From the NCBI RefSeq assembly GCF_000003815.2, contig NC_049984.1, forward strand, positions 1,051,888 to 1,115,887: a stretch of DNA of 64,000 nucleotides, read 5' to 3'. Made by a program: the position numbers and the translations under genes. Positions 43,679 to 55,600 of the stretch are shown here, piece after piece. Below the pieces are notes generated by a model that searched no databases, was not told the DNA's origin, and saw only the letters and a list, made by a program, of their open reading frames with translations. Each line of letters opens with the position of its first letter. The stretch's first letter is position 1. The stretch comes from Branchiostoma floridae. Taxonomy: Eukaryota; Chordata; Leptocardii; Amphioxiformes; Branchiostomatidae.

Positions 43679-46600
43679 GGTCGGCTGTGGCGCAGGCGAC
43701 TGTAAGTTTCTTCCAAGACCTTCTGTCGGCAGCTAGATGACGAATTTGCTTTGCGGTGATCTGGTCATTGTAATCTCCTAGGAGCTGTTGAATGTACTTT
43801 AAGTAGGAGGTAGCTTGGCGTCCTCGTCTGGGTTTCCCATCCGTTGGTACATAGAGTGCATAGGTGTTAACAGGTTCATCCTCGGGCATGCGCAGGACAT
43901 GACCCAGAAAGTTCAACTGCCTCGAGCGTACATGTTCAATCAACGGCTTTGTTTTGGTTAGTTCATAAATCTTGGAGTTAGGTACCCGGTCGAGCCTTTT
44001 GATGTTCAGCATGATGCGAAAGCAAAAAGTAGCAAAGGAGTTAATTCTTTTCTCCATATCTTGTATGTGTCTTGTATGTAAAATAAAGCTGGAAAAAAAT
44101 GAATATGCAAGCAGGCTGAGATGTTCCTCATCACAGAACCTCACAACCTACATTGTATATTGGTGTCTGTACTGCAGCCTTCATCAAGTTGGAATGACCA
44201 ATCACTTTTGAACTATTGAGAGACCAAAGCTATTGAACAGTACCCATACCTGCAGGCAGGCTGAGATGTTCCTCGTCACAGTACCTCCCAGCGTCGCACG
44301 GCTTGCACTGCTCCACGGCGTACAGACCCTGCTGATCGCTGTACGTGCCCCGCGGGCAGGCGCGCAGGTCGGAGCCCGTGCCCTCCGGACAGTAGTAGCC
44401 TGCGGGACAGATCATCTGCACACCCTGCGCCTCGCAGAAGAACCCGGCCTCGCAGTTGTAGCACATCACCGCATGGGTGTGGTTCACCTGGGGGGAGGGT
44501 CATAATTATTAAACAATTTATCAATGAAATAGAATCAACATGTGAATGTTGATTTTGCTCCACATCCCCTGACTATCATCAGCCCAAGAAATGATATCCA
44601 CTGCTTTGTAATGTTGTTGTCTTTCTCTGCAACTGAACAGACAGCGAGGTACGCAAACCAATGATGACATCTTCGAGTCAACGAGGAAACCGTCATTGTC
44701 TATAACCATTCATGTATACCTAATCCACCTCAGTGGGGCAATTAGTGCTTAATAATAAGTTTGAATGATGTAGCTTCATACCCCAGCTTTAATCGATATT
44801 ATCATCATAAAAACAGTCAGTGTGCAAGGTAAACACAACCAATGGTGCAAGAACTTAGGCGAGTCCCCTTGTCCAGGAACAATTCTAGAGCATAGCAAAG
44901 ATATGTTAGTCATAAAACTAAAGGAAACAGACTTACATGGCTGTTGTTCCTGCATGGTAGAGGCAGAGACGCGCCGCCCGGGCAGTAGTGGCCGATGGGA
45001 CAGTACGTGTCGTTAGGCTCGCGGTGTACAGTTCCCTCCGGACAGTAGTAGCCTGGACACAAGTTTGTAAAATTGATCAACATGAAGATCTAGCAAAACT
45101 GGAAGGCACAATTTAAGTGGCTTAGCTGCAGTGTACACTTTATTTTCCAAGTTGTATGCACTGTAAGTTTTGTTTATTACTAATTACCCTGAAAGCAAAT
45201 GCACAAGCTTAAGTTGGTTATTGAATGAACTCTTTTATGACAATCACTGTCACTGATATGTTAACTGTTTGGAGACTTCCATTTTGTAATACTCCAGGAA
45301 TTACAGGCAGGCAGTGAAATTTGTATCAAATATATCTACAATGTAACTGAGTATAGACATTTTTTACTCAGCTTTATTCCACCAATGATTCAGTGACCAT
45401 CTGTCACATTTCTGACTGGTTCACATCGTAGATTGTACATTGTAGCAGTATATGTCGCTGCTTACAGTTACAGAATGTGGTCTTTATTCAGAGACGTACC
45501 AACCTGATGAAACTATTCATGGATACAAGTTACTTTTGATTCTTGACTAAAACTTCTCACCTTCTCCACAATCTCCTGTTGGCTCAGTAAGACCGTCCGT
45601 TTCGCAGTACTGGCCCGGGGGGCACAGGTAACACTCCCCGGCGGACTTCAGGTGCGTCTCGTTGGAAAATGTACCTGACAAACACAAACCAAGTAGTGTG
45701 AGCTAAAAACAGGCTGGGAGGTTCTCATGAATCATTTATCATCTTCTATTACTTGGCCAAATCCCCGACCCAAGAGCTACTTATTATAATAAGAACATTT
45801 AGCACAGGCAGTGCAGCAGGAAAAACTCGCTTGCAGGGTGAATGTGCAGCATGTAAGTAGTATTCAGACAAAGGAAAATTTCAGAGTGAGTTTTGACTAA
45901 CAGCAAGAACAGAGGGTTTCTTAATTCATGATTTTTCTACAACATGCTGTTGTAAACAATAGCCTGGCATAAAGACCATTACTAGGCTATAAGGCTGTAT
46001 ACTACATGTATTATAGTGCTCCAATTCAGTGACAAATCAATAATTCACAGATTTAAAGTGTTCTTGCTTCTAAGAAGTTAGTAGTGATTTTATCTCATGT
46101 GAAAATCCTTACCCCTTGGGCATAGTTCAGGTGTGTGCGTGCCGTTGGGACAGAAGCGCCCCTGGGGACAGGGGATCCAGTCTGGGTCTGGGGAGCCCTC
46201 GGGACAGTAGAACCCCGCCCAGCACTCCCCACTGGGAGCCGTCATGTTGTACTCTCCACAGTACATCCCTATGGAAACAATGGGTAAACAACAACAGGTA
46301 AACAACAACAGATAAACAAAAACCCTGCCCAACACTCCCCACTGGACGATGTCATGTTGTACATCCTAATGAAAACAATGGGTAAACAACAAAAGATAAA
46401 ATGTCCTAAAGTCCTGAGAAATAATGCTTTTTGTGTTACTTTCAGCTGAATTGGTTCTACAGCCACTGTAAAAGTCCTTACATCAGAATGAGAAAGTGAT
46501 ATCTATAATGATTACAAAGATCACATTCAAACAGTTTCTAAATACTTCCAAAATTAACCCTTCCGTACCTTCAGTGCAGTTGAGACACTGGTCGGCGCTG

Positions 46601-49600
46601 ACGAGGTTAGGATTGTCGGAGAACGTTCCGCGGTCGCACTTCCGCGGTTCGGCCGTGCCCTCTGGACAATAGAACCCGGCCGGGCAGGAGTTCGCGTCCT
46701 CCGTCTGGTTAGGGGTGGACTCGATCGCGCCGCGTTGACAGTAGTACCTGGTTAGAGGGGAAATGGGACTTTGTTTGTCTAGAGACAAGATTACTGCTAC
46801 AAAACTGTAAACTGAAAGCAATTCTTGAAATCAAGTTTGTTAAGCTCATGCTGTGCCATTCTGACTTATTTCAACAACATACAGTGTAGTTGCATTCATT
46901 TTGTAAGACCCATAGGATAGACTGGTTCAACTTGGTAACGCTCTGCAAAGCTATAAAATTGTAAAATTTAATCAATATGAGTGCGGGTGCTGATCGTAAC
47001 CACAACCTTTATCTCTCATGTGCATGGCGTGTATCATCTTTACAGGGATTAATGCATGTCCCTTTCCCATTCTTGAGACCATTTCAAACATGAAGTTCCC
47101 ATAAGAAGAACTGAACAGTATGCATACCCTGCAGCACACAGCTTGGTGTAAGTGGTCTGTGCCAGCTCATCACAGTAGTACCCTCCCGGGCAGGGGATGC
47201 AGTCAGCCTCCGAGCTCAGCCCTGAGGTGTTACTGAAACTCCCCCGGGGGCAGGGGTGTTCCTGCGCGTACTTTGTGCCGGGAGGGCAGAAGTAACCTGT
47301 GGGGAATAGAAACAAACTTACACAATACAAGCACAGGACTGGTGCAATTCAATACTAACACTCTGTACATAGCATGATCACAAAATGTACTCAATAGCAG
47401 AAAATTTTTTGGAGAATTTTGAAATGATATGATGCCATGGCATTGGTTCGGCTGGACCATAAACTTATATTGACTCAATACATGTGGATCAATTGCTCTA
47501 ACATGTTTAGGAAAAGGTTTAACATTATTGTGTTATCTTCATGCAGCTAACAGAGTTAGGTATTATGAAAGTTTAATTAGGCTAAAATTGACACAACGAA
47601 AAGTGTTTGGGACAATCGTACCTTCCAGACAGAGGGTGTTGTTATACAGCACGACGGGGTCCATGGTGTTATCACAGTAGTACCCCGCCGGGCACTCCTT
47701 ACAGTCCGGCTGCCCCATCTGGTCCTGGTAGGAACCGGACTTGCAGCGGACCGGCTCCGTACTGCCCAGCTCACAGTAGTGGCCTGTAGACATGCGACAG
47801 AGAGGGGAACAGGGAAACTGGACGTCAGCATAAGAGTTATGAAATGTGTCTCAAGATTAAGCTGCTAAACATTGTTCTAACACAAGCCTCACTATACTAA
47901 AAGCTTTCATCTGTCTTTACTGCAACCTTCATTGGGTCTTAGTGACCAACCCCTCGATGACCTGTTTTTGTTTGTTTGTATCTCATAATCAGTAAATCCC
48001 CTTGTGGAATAACTTGCTTTTCAAATTCATGCCTGTTGGCTAATTGCATGCCTTGGGTACAAACAGCAAAATAAAAGACCAGCTTTGTACCTTTAGAATA
48101 AGAAGTACTGAGTGCACAACACAGCACTAACTGGTATGGCGTAACCACACATAGATTTGGGGGCTTGCCCCTGAAGCCTTACTGTAGTTACAGCTGTCTG
48201 TACTGCAGCCTTCATCAGGTCAGAATGACCACTCAAATCTGAACTATTGAGAGACTAAAGGCACAGATAGGACTGACCCTAGCCTGAGGACACTGGTACT
48301 CCAGCGATGTGGATGTGTTCTATTACAGCTATCTGTACCTTCATCAAGTCAGAATGACCAATCCCTTTCAAACTACTGAGAGACTAAAGGCACAGATAGG
48401 ACTGACCCTGTGGACACTGGTACTCCAGGGGTGTGGAGGTGTTCTGTCTGCCTGGACAGTAGTACCCTACAGCCTTCATCAAGTCAGAATGACCAATAAC
48501 TTTTGAACTATTCAGAGACAAAAGGCACAGATAGGACTGACCCTGAGGGCACTGGTACTCCAGTGGTGTGGATGTGTTCTGTCTGCCCGGACAGTAGTGC
48601 CCTACAGCCTTCATCAAGTCAGAATGACCAATCACCTCTTAACTACTGACAGACCAAAGGTAGGACTAACCCTGTGGACACTGGTACTCCAGCGGTGTGG
48701 ATGTGTTTTGTCCGCCCGGACAGTAGTATCCGGTATCACACAGCCCGCTCGGCTCAGAGTTCCCGAACCCTTCGCAGTAACTCCCCATGGTACAGTCGTA
48801 GCAGTCTCCTACCTCCCTGTTACCTGGTATGGGAACAGTCACATTAGTGTGGATTAACGTTTGCAGAGATAGGGAGATATGGGAGAAATGTTAAGCTACT
48901 GTATCTCCTACAGGAATTACACATCCTTTTGGATGCAGAAGTGCAAGACTAGTATACAGTTGCAAAAAAAAAATTTCTAACATTTTAAAAATTCCTGGTG
49001 GCCTGTTTTCAAATTAAAGTCAAATACACAAAGAAATCAAGCAAATACAATTTATTCCCTATGAAACTATAGGCATACAAAGTTGCCAATGACATTGTGT
49101 ACTATCTTTAACTTTAGAAAATACAAAGACATTTTCCATTGTTTCGCAGTACCAGAATGTAGCTCCAAGTTTACCCTTGATAAATGATGAAACGTGACTT
49201 ACCCGTGATGTTTGAGAAGGTACCAGGGGGACAGGAGGTTCCGTTGCTGCTCCCCTCCGGGCAGTAGTGGCCCATCGGGCACTCATCACCTGAAAAATAT
49301 GGTCGATGGATATGATTTTGACTCGATGATGGTCTTGTGTTCGTTATGTATATACATGTATTGTGTGCTAACTTTTGTGTGTGCCTATGGGAGTTACCCT
49401 GATTAAAGAATGAATAAATATATAAATATATGTGAAGCTTAGGGTTATGTATTAGCCGTACCTGTGGTGCCATCGTTAGGCTTGTCAGTGCTGGCCCCCA
49501 GCAGACAGTATTACCCTGCGCTACAGTTCCCTGTGACTAAGTGTAGGTTAGGGTTATGTACTAGTGTAGGTTAGGGTTATGTACTAGTGTAGGTTAGGGT

Positions 49601-52600
49601 TATGTACTAGTGTAGGTTAGGGTTATGTACTAGTGTAGGTTAGGGTTATGTACTAAGTGTAGGTTAGGGTTATGTACTAGTGTAGGTTAGGGTTATGTAC
49701 TAGTGTAGGTTAGGGTTATGTACTAGTGTAGGTTAGGGTTATGTTACTGTACCTGTGGTGCCATCGTTAGGCTTGTCAGTACTGGCCCCCAGCAGACAGT
49801 AGTACCCTGCACTACAATTCCCAGCTGGTTCCTCCAGACCATAGTTGTCGCAGTACATGCCAGGGGTGCAAGGGGTCGCTTCTGAGCTGCCGCGGGGACA
49901 GAACTCGCCGGTGGAGCAGCGCCCGCCCTCCGCGACCATGGCCGGCTGGGCCGACTTGGCTCCGCTCGTACAGAACCAGCCGGGATCGCACTCTCCTGTG
50001 GGCCAGGACAGGCCGGTCGTCTGGCAGTAGGAGCTGGAGGGTAGGAACATGTTTATGTACATACCAATCCGCTGAACTAAGGCAGTGGTCTAACTGAAGG
50101 AACTGTCAGGAAAACTCCCCAGTGAGGTAGTGATAGACAATAATGTAAAAGTTTGAATACTTGATTTAGACATTGGAATTGCAGATGTTACGATTTTTTG
50201 TTCGACAACACATTTGGCACATTTGGTATTGAAACATGCCTTTTCTCGGGTGGTCATGACATAAATCAAATACAACACAGTGCATTCTACATGTATTTCT
50301 TCTTTCCATCTAACATCTGACAGAAGAAGAAAGTTGACCTACCCCGGAGGGCAGGAGAGGCAGGCAGAGGGGGCGGTTCTCTCCGTCAGGTTGTTGTACT
50401 TGCCCTCGGGACACGGGTTCTTAATCTGGCTGTCAGTGCCGGCCGGGCAGTAGTAGCCAGCAGGACAGGAGCCAGGTATGGAGGTGGCACTCTCGCAGTA
50501 GAACCCCTGTAACACACAAGCGCCACCTGTCAACTCATGTAACAACTACAGGCAGTAGTAGCCAGCAGGGCAGGAGCCAGGTATGGAGGTGGCACTCTCG
50601 CAGTAGAACCCCTGTAACACACAAGCGCCACCTGTCAACTCATGTAACAACTACAGGCAGTAGTAGCCAGCAGGGCAGGAGCCAGGTATGGAGGTGGCAC
50701 TCTCGCAGTAGAACCCCTGTAACACACAAGCGCCACCTGTCAACTCATGTAAGAACTACAGGCAGTAGTAGCCAGCAGGGCAGGAGCCAGGTATGGAGGT
50801 GGCACTCTCGCAGTAGAACCCCTGTAACACACAAGCGCCACCTGTCAACTCATGTAAGAACTGCAGTTAGTAGTACCTTGCAGGCCAAGATAAGGAAAGG
50901 TTACAAGTGTGTCTTTCAGCACCATTTACAATAACTTTAGTTCCACTGAATTACATTTCCATCTTTGCAAGTAAAACCAGTGCTTTAAGTACTAAAAGCA
51001 GTGCTTAGGACATCTTGCTCGGCACATATCCCACAAAGTAGACTTACGATTTTGATTTATGTTTATGTATATATTGTTGCTTTCTTTTTTTTCATTGTTT
51101 AGTTTATCTGATTTCTCTTTTATGCTATTTTGTGTATGTTATTCTGTATAGGGCATGCCTGGAAAGCAGTGTGCAAAGTACTGAGTGTGTCAACCCTGTA
51201 TAAATAAATGAATAAATAAATAAATAAACCACAGATTGAAAACGAGCCCATCCCTACCTCCGGACACGTCTCGCAGGAGGCCTGTCCCGTCTCGTTAGCA
51301 AACGTTCCCGCTTCACACGGCTGGGCTGCAGATGACCCCAGCGGACAGAAGTGGCCTGGAACACAGAGATAAACAAGGCTATGCTCAGTCAATGAGAACA
51401 GGCCACACTTGGTTCCCTGATATCGTTAACTATGAATTTGCCAAGAGTATATAAAAACATGGCCTTGTTGTCAAGGTTTGGAGAAAAACATGCACCGCTC
51501 CCTGAAACCTGACAATGTGTTTCCCATGAGACTGTTTTCAAGTTGATATCACAGAATATGGAAGGTAAGATGAGGCATCGTCATCCCCTAAACAGTAACA
51601 ACTGAGGCTGATCTGACATGGACCTTAAACGACATGAGCAATGCCAATTCCACATTAGCATAATTTCTGTCAATCAGAGGACAAACATGTAAGATATTTC
51701 ATCAAAAGCTTTATGGACCCACTTTTGGATATTTGTAACACTGACTTAATTTCATATCTAGAAAACAAAATAAACTATAGTCAGCTAGAAAGTTAAGTTA
51801 GAAATTTCCACCCACCAGTAGGACAGATGTCTCCGAAGGTTTCGTTGAGTGGCTGCGAGGAGTTGGACCCGCGCCCACAGTAGTAGCCCGCGGCACACTT
51901 GTAGGTGTCGCCGGGGACAGTGTCGTCAGGTCTGTCTGTCATGTGATACTCCGGGCAGAAATACCCCGCCAGGCAGCGCGTACAGTCGTCCTCTGATGGA
52001 AGCTGGTTCGCCGTGCTGAAAAAATAAATCATAGGAATTTGCTCATTGCTTGAGAAAAGTGTGCGGAAAAGTGAAAGTCTCACCTGTAAGTGTGAAAAAA
52101 AGTGAAAGTCTCACCTGTGTGTGTAAAAGTGAAAGTGTCACCTGTAAGTGCCAGGTGGACAGGGAGAAACTTGAGAAAAAGTGAAAGTTTTACTTGTAAA
52201 TGTGAGGAAAAGTGAAAGCCTCACCTGTAAGTGTGTGTAAAAGTGAAAGTCTCCCCTATAAGTGTAAGTAAATTTAAAGTGAAAGTCTCACCTGTAAGTG
52301 TGAGTAAAAGTGAAAGTCTCACCTGTAAGTGTGAGTACAAGTGAAGTCTCACCTGTAAATTTGAGTAAAAGTGAAAGTGTCACCTGTAAGTGTGAGTAAA
52401 AGTGAAAGTCTCCCCTATAAGTGTAAGTAAATTTAAAGTGAAAGTGTCACCTGCAAGTGTGAGTAAAAGTGAAAGTCTCACCTGTGAGTGTGATTAAAAG
52501 TGAAAGTCTCACCTGTGAGTGTGATTAAAAGTGAAAGTCTTACCTGTAAGTGTGAGGAAAAGTGAAAGTCTCACCTGTATGAGTAAAAGTGAAAGTCTCA

Positions 52601-55600
52601 CCTGTGTGAGTAAAAGTGTAAGTCTCACCTGTGAGTGTGAGTAAAAGTGAAAGTCTCACCTGTAAGTGTGAGTAAAAGTGAAAGTCTCACCTGTGAGTGT
52701 GAGCAAAAGTGAAAGTCTCACCTGTAAGTGTAAGTAAAAGTGAAAGTCTCACCTGTAAGTGTAAGTAAAAGTGAAAGTCTCACCTGTAAGTGTAAGTAAA
52801 AGTAAAAGTCTCATCTGTAAGTGTAAGTAAAAGTGAAAGTCTCACCTGTAAGTGCAAGTAAAAGTGAAAGTCTCACCTGTAAGTGCCAGGAGGACAGGGT
52901 GAAGGGTCCCCGCTGCCCTCAGGACAGAAGTAGCCAGCAGGACAGACCTCGCGGGTGTCGGTGGAGTCCGTCTCTGTCACAAACGGGCCGCAGTTGGAGG
53001 CGCCGCCTGTGCTGTAGTAACCTGCCTTCGTCTTGTCTGGAAGGGGAGTCAAAAAACTTAGAAAAATTTTCACAGGACTGGAGTTGAACTGTGTTCGTGG
53101 CAAACATTGTACACAGGTATAAGAATATGAGTAAGCATATGAATTATTTTACTGGCCTTGGTCTAGTCTGGAAAAAGGACTAAAAGTCTCACAAAAATTC
53201 AATTGGTTTAGCAGCTAATATTGTACATTGCAAGAAAACCTTCAGTAAGCATATTAGAGGCTATGACTGTGTACTACATTGTAAAAATCAATAAAAAGTA
53301 AAAGTGCAGCAGCCAATATGGAGATAGATGGAAACTATCACTCACTGATTGGCATGGTGAGCCCAGGCTCGATGCAGCAGTATCCAGGCGGACACGAGGT
53401 GCAGCCGGCCAGCGCCGTCAGTCCCTCCTCCGCGCCATACGTTCCAGCCGGACACTGCTCCGGGGTCTGCTCTTTCACGGAGTCTGTGCTGCCGACACAG
53501 TAGCTACCTGTGAGGGGACAGGGAATACATGGATTAGGGACTGGTAAGCAACAAACTGTCCTGTCCTTGGTGCCAAGGTGTTGTTGTGCAAGCTGCCTTC
53601 CAGTCTAACACTGCTCCGGAGTCTGCTCTTTCACAGAATCTGTGCTGCTGACACAGTAGCTACCTGTGAGGGAGAAGGAGTACAGGGATCAGAGACTTGT
53701 AAAAAAACTGTTCCTGTCCTTGGTGCTGAGGTGTTGTATATGCTGCCTTCCAGCAAAACACTTCTCTTACACAGAGTCTGTTCTGCCAAAAGAGTAGGTA
53801 CCTGTGAGGGGAGAAGTACAGGGATCAGAGACTTGTAAAAAAAAACTGTTCCCGTCCTTGGCGCTGAATCTGTGAGAAGTGTTGTTGTGCATGCTGCCTT
53901 CCAGCCAAACACTTCTCTTACACAGAGTCTGTTCTGCCAACACAGTAACAACACAGGAATCGGACACTGCCCTGGTGTATGGTTTATTACAGAATCTGTG
54001 CTCCCAACACAGTAGCTACCTGTGAGGGAGAAGAGTAAAGCAATCAGAAACTTGTAAAAAAACTGTTCCTGTCCTTGGCGCTGTATCTGTGAGAGGTGTT
54101 GTTGTGCATACTGTCTTCCAGCAAAACACTTCTCTTACACATAGTCTGTTCTTCCAAAAGAGTTGGTACCTGTAAGGGGACAGAGGATACAGGAGTCAGA
54201 GACTTGTAACCAACAAACTAGCCTGTCCTTGGTGCTGAATTGGTAAGAAGTGCTGTTGTGCACACTGCCTTCCAGTCAAAAACTGCACTGGTGTCTGCTC
54301 TTAAACAGAGTCTGTGCTGCCGACACAGTAGCTACCTGTAAAAAAAATTCAAGAATTAGAACACTGCAACCAACCAACCAGCTTCCAGGCATTTTCTTCC
54401 CTGGTATGTGTTTTATTAAGGAGTCTGTACTGCTGACACAATAGCTACCTGTAAGAGGAGAAGGGAATACAGGAATGAAAATTTTGCAACCAAAAAAAAT
54501 TACACTGTCTGCTCCTATACTGTCCTTGGTGCTGAATTGTCCAGAAGTGTTGTTGAGCATGCTGCCTTCCAGCATACAACATACTGTGTAGAACTACTGT
54601 GTGGAACTAAAACTTTTCTCCATGTACACACTAACAGCACATATTTCATCACCAAATAGTACAAATATGCACAACTATCATTTCTGGACCCAAGCAGCAC
54701 AATCTTCCTCCAGAAAATAGCGCATGGAATTTGCCAATTTTTTCAGTTACACAATAATGCATAAGAAATTGATTTGTGCTGCCAGTTCATTCCTGCCTAT
54801 CTGCTCTCTCTGTCAAATTCATTCCAATGATGCTAAATTAGGGTGATAGATGTCACTCAAAACGTCTGGAAGAAATGGCAATATCTTATCCCATGTTAGA
54901 GTTTGATATTGTTTACCTGGATGTCTAACGTTCACAAACGTACCTTGTGGACAGTACACGGGGTCCTGGCCTGGCACGCACCACAGCCCCGGCGGGCACA
55001 GCAGACACGTGCTCATGCCCGTGTGGTTGGCGTAGAGTCCCGCCGCGCACAATATATTATCCAGTTATCTTTAACCTGGATGTCTAACGTTCACAAACGT
55101 ACCTTGTGGACAGTACACGGGGTCCTGGCCTGGCACGCACCACAGCCCCGGCGGGCACAGCAGACAGGCGCTCATGCCCGTATGGTTGGCGTACATTCCC
55201 GCCGCGCAGAGTCTTGGCTCTGGGGAGCCCGCCTCGCAGTAGTGGTGCCGGGGACAGATGTCGCCTACGGTGGTGTCGTTTCCGTAAGGTGTCGGGGTTG
55301 TCGAGTTACCTGTGCAGTAGTAACCTTCGAAGCAGTCCCCTGCAAAATAATGTTAAAAAATGACAGGTTAGAGTTGTCCCATAGCCTTTTAGGTTGTAGG
55401 GCCAGTGGATTGTTATCTACTGTGTCTAGGGCAAGGTATGGAAGGCAGAGCTTAAACAGTAACATTAGAAATGATAATTTAGGTACATGTAAGACAACTA
55501 TTATTTTCTGTTTTTCTTCATGTTATGGATATCATATAGATTTATGTTTTAATTGAAGTTTTGCAAATACCTCCACATAATTTGCCTTTCTATCTGTGGT

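Noticed and set aside
49536-49742. A telomere
   Set aside because: Units are degenerate, 23-24 bp long, and coding exons continue on both sides.
48180-50880. CRISPR-like arrays of repeats
   Set aside because: Repeat units are head-to-tail exon-intron fragments without unique spacers, in an animal genome.
54944-55055. An extra coding exon nearly identical to the end of w66
   Set aside because: No acceptor precedes it and its 5' half is missing.
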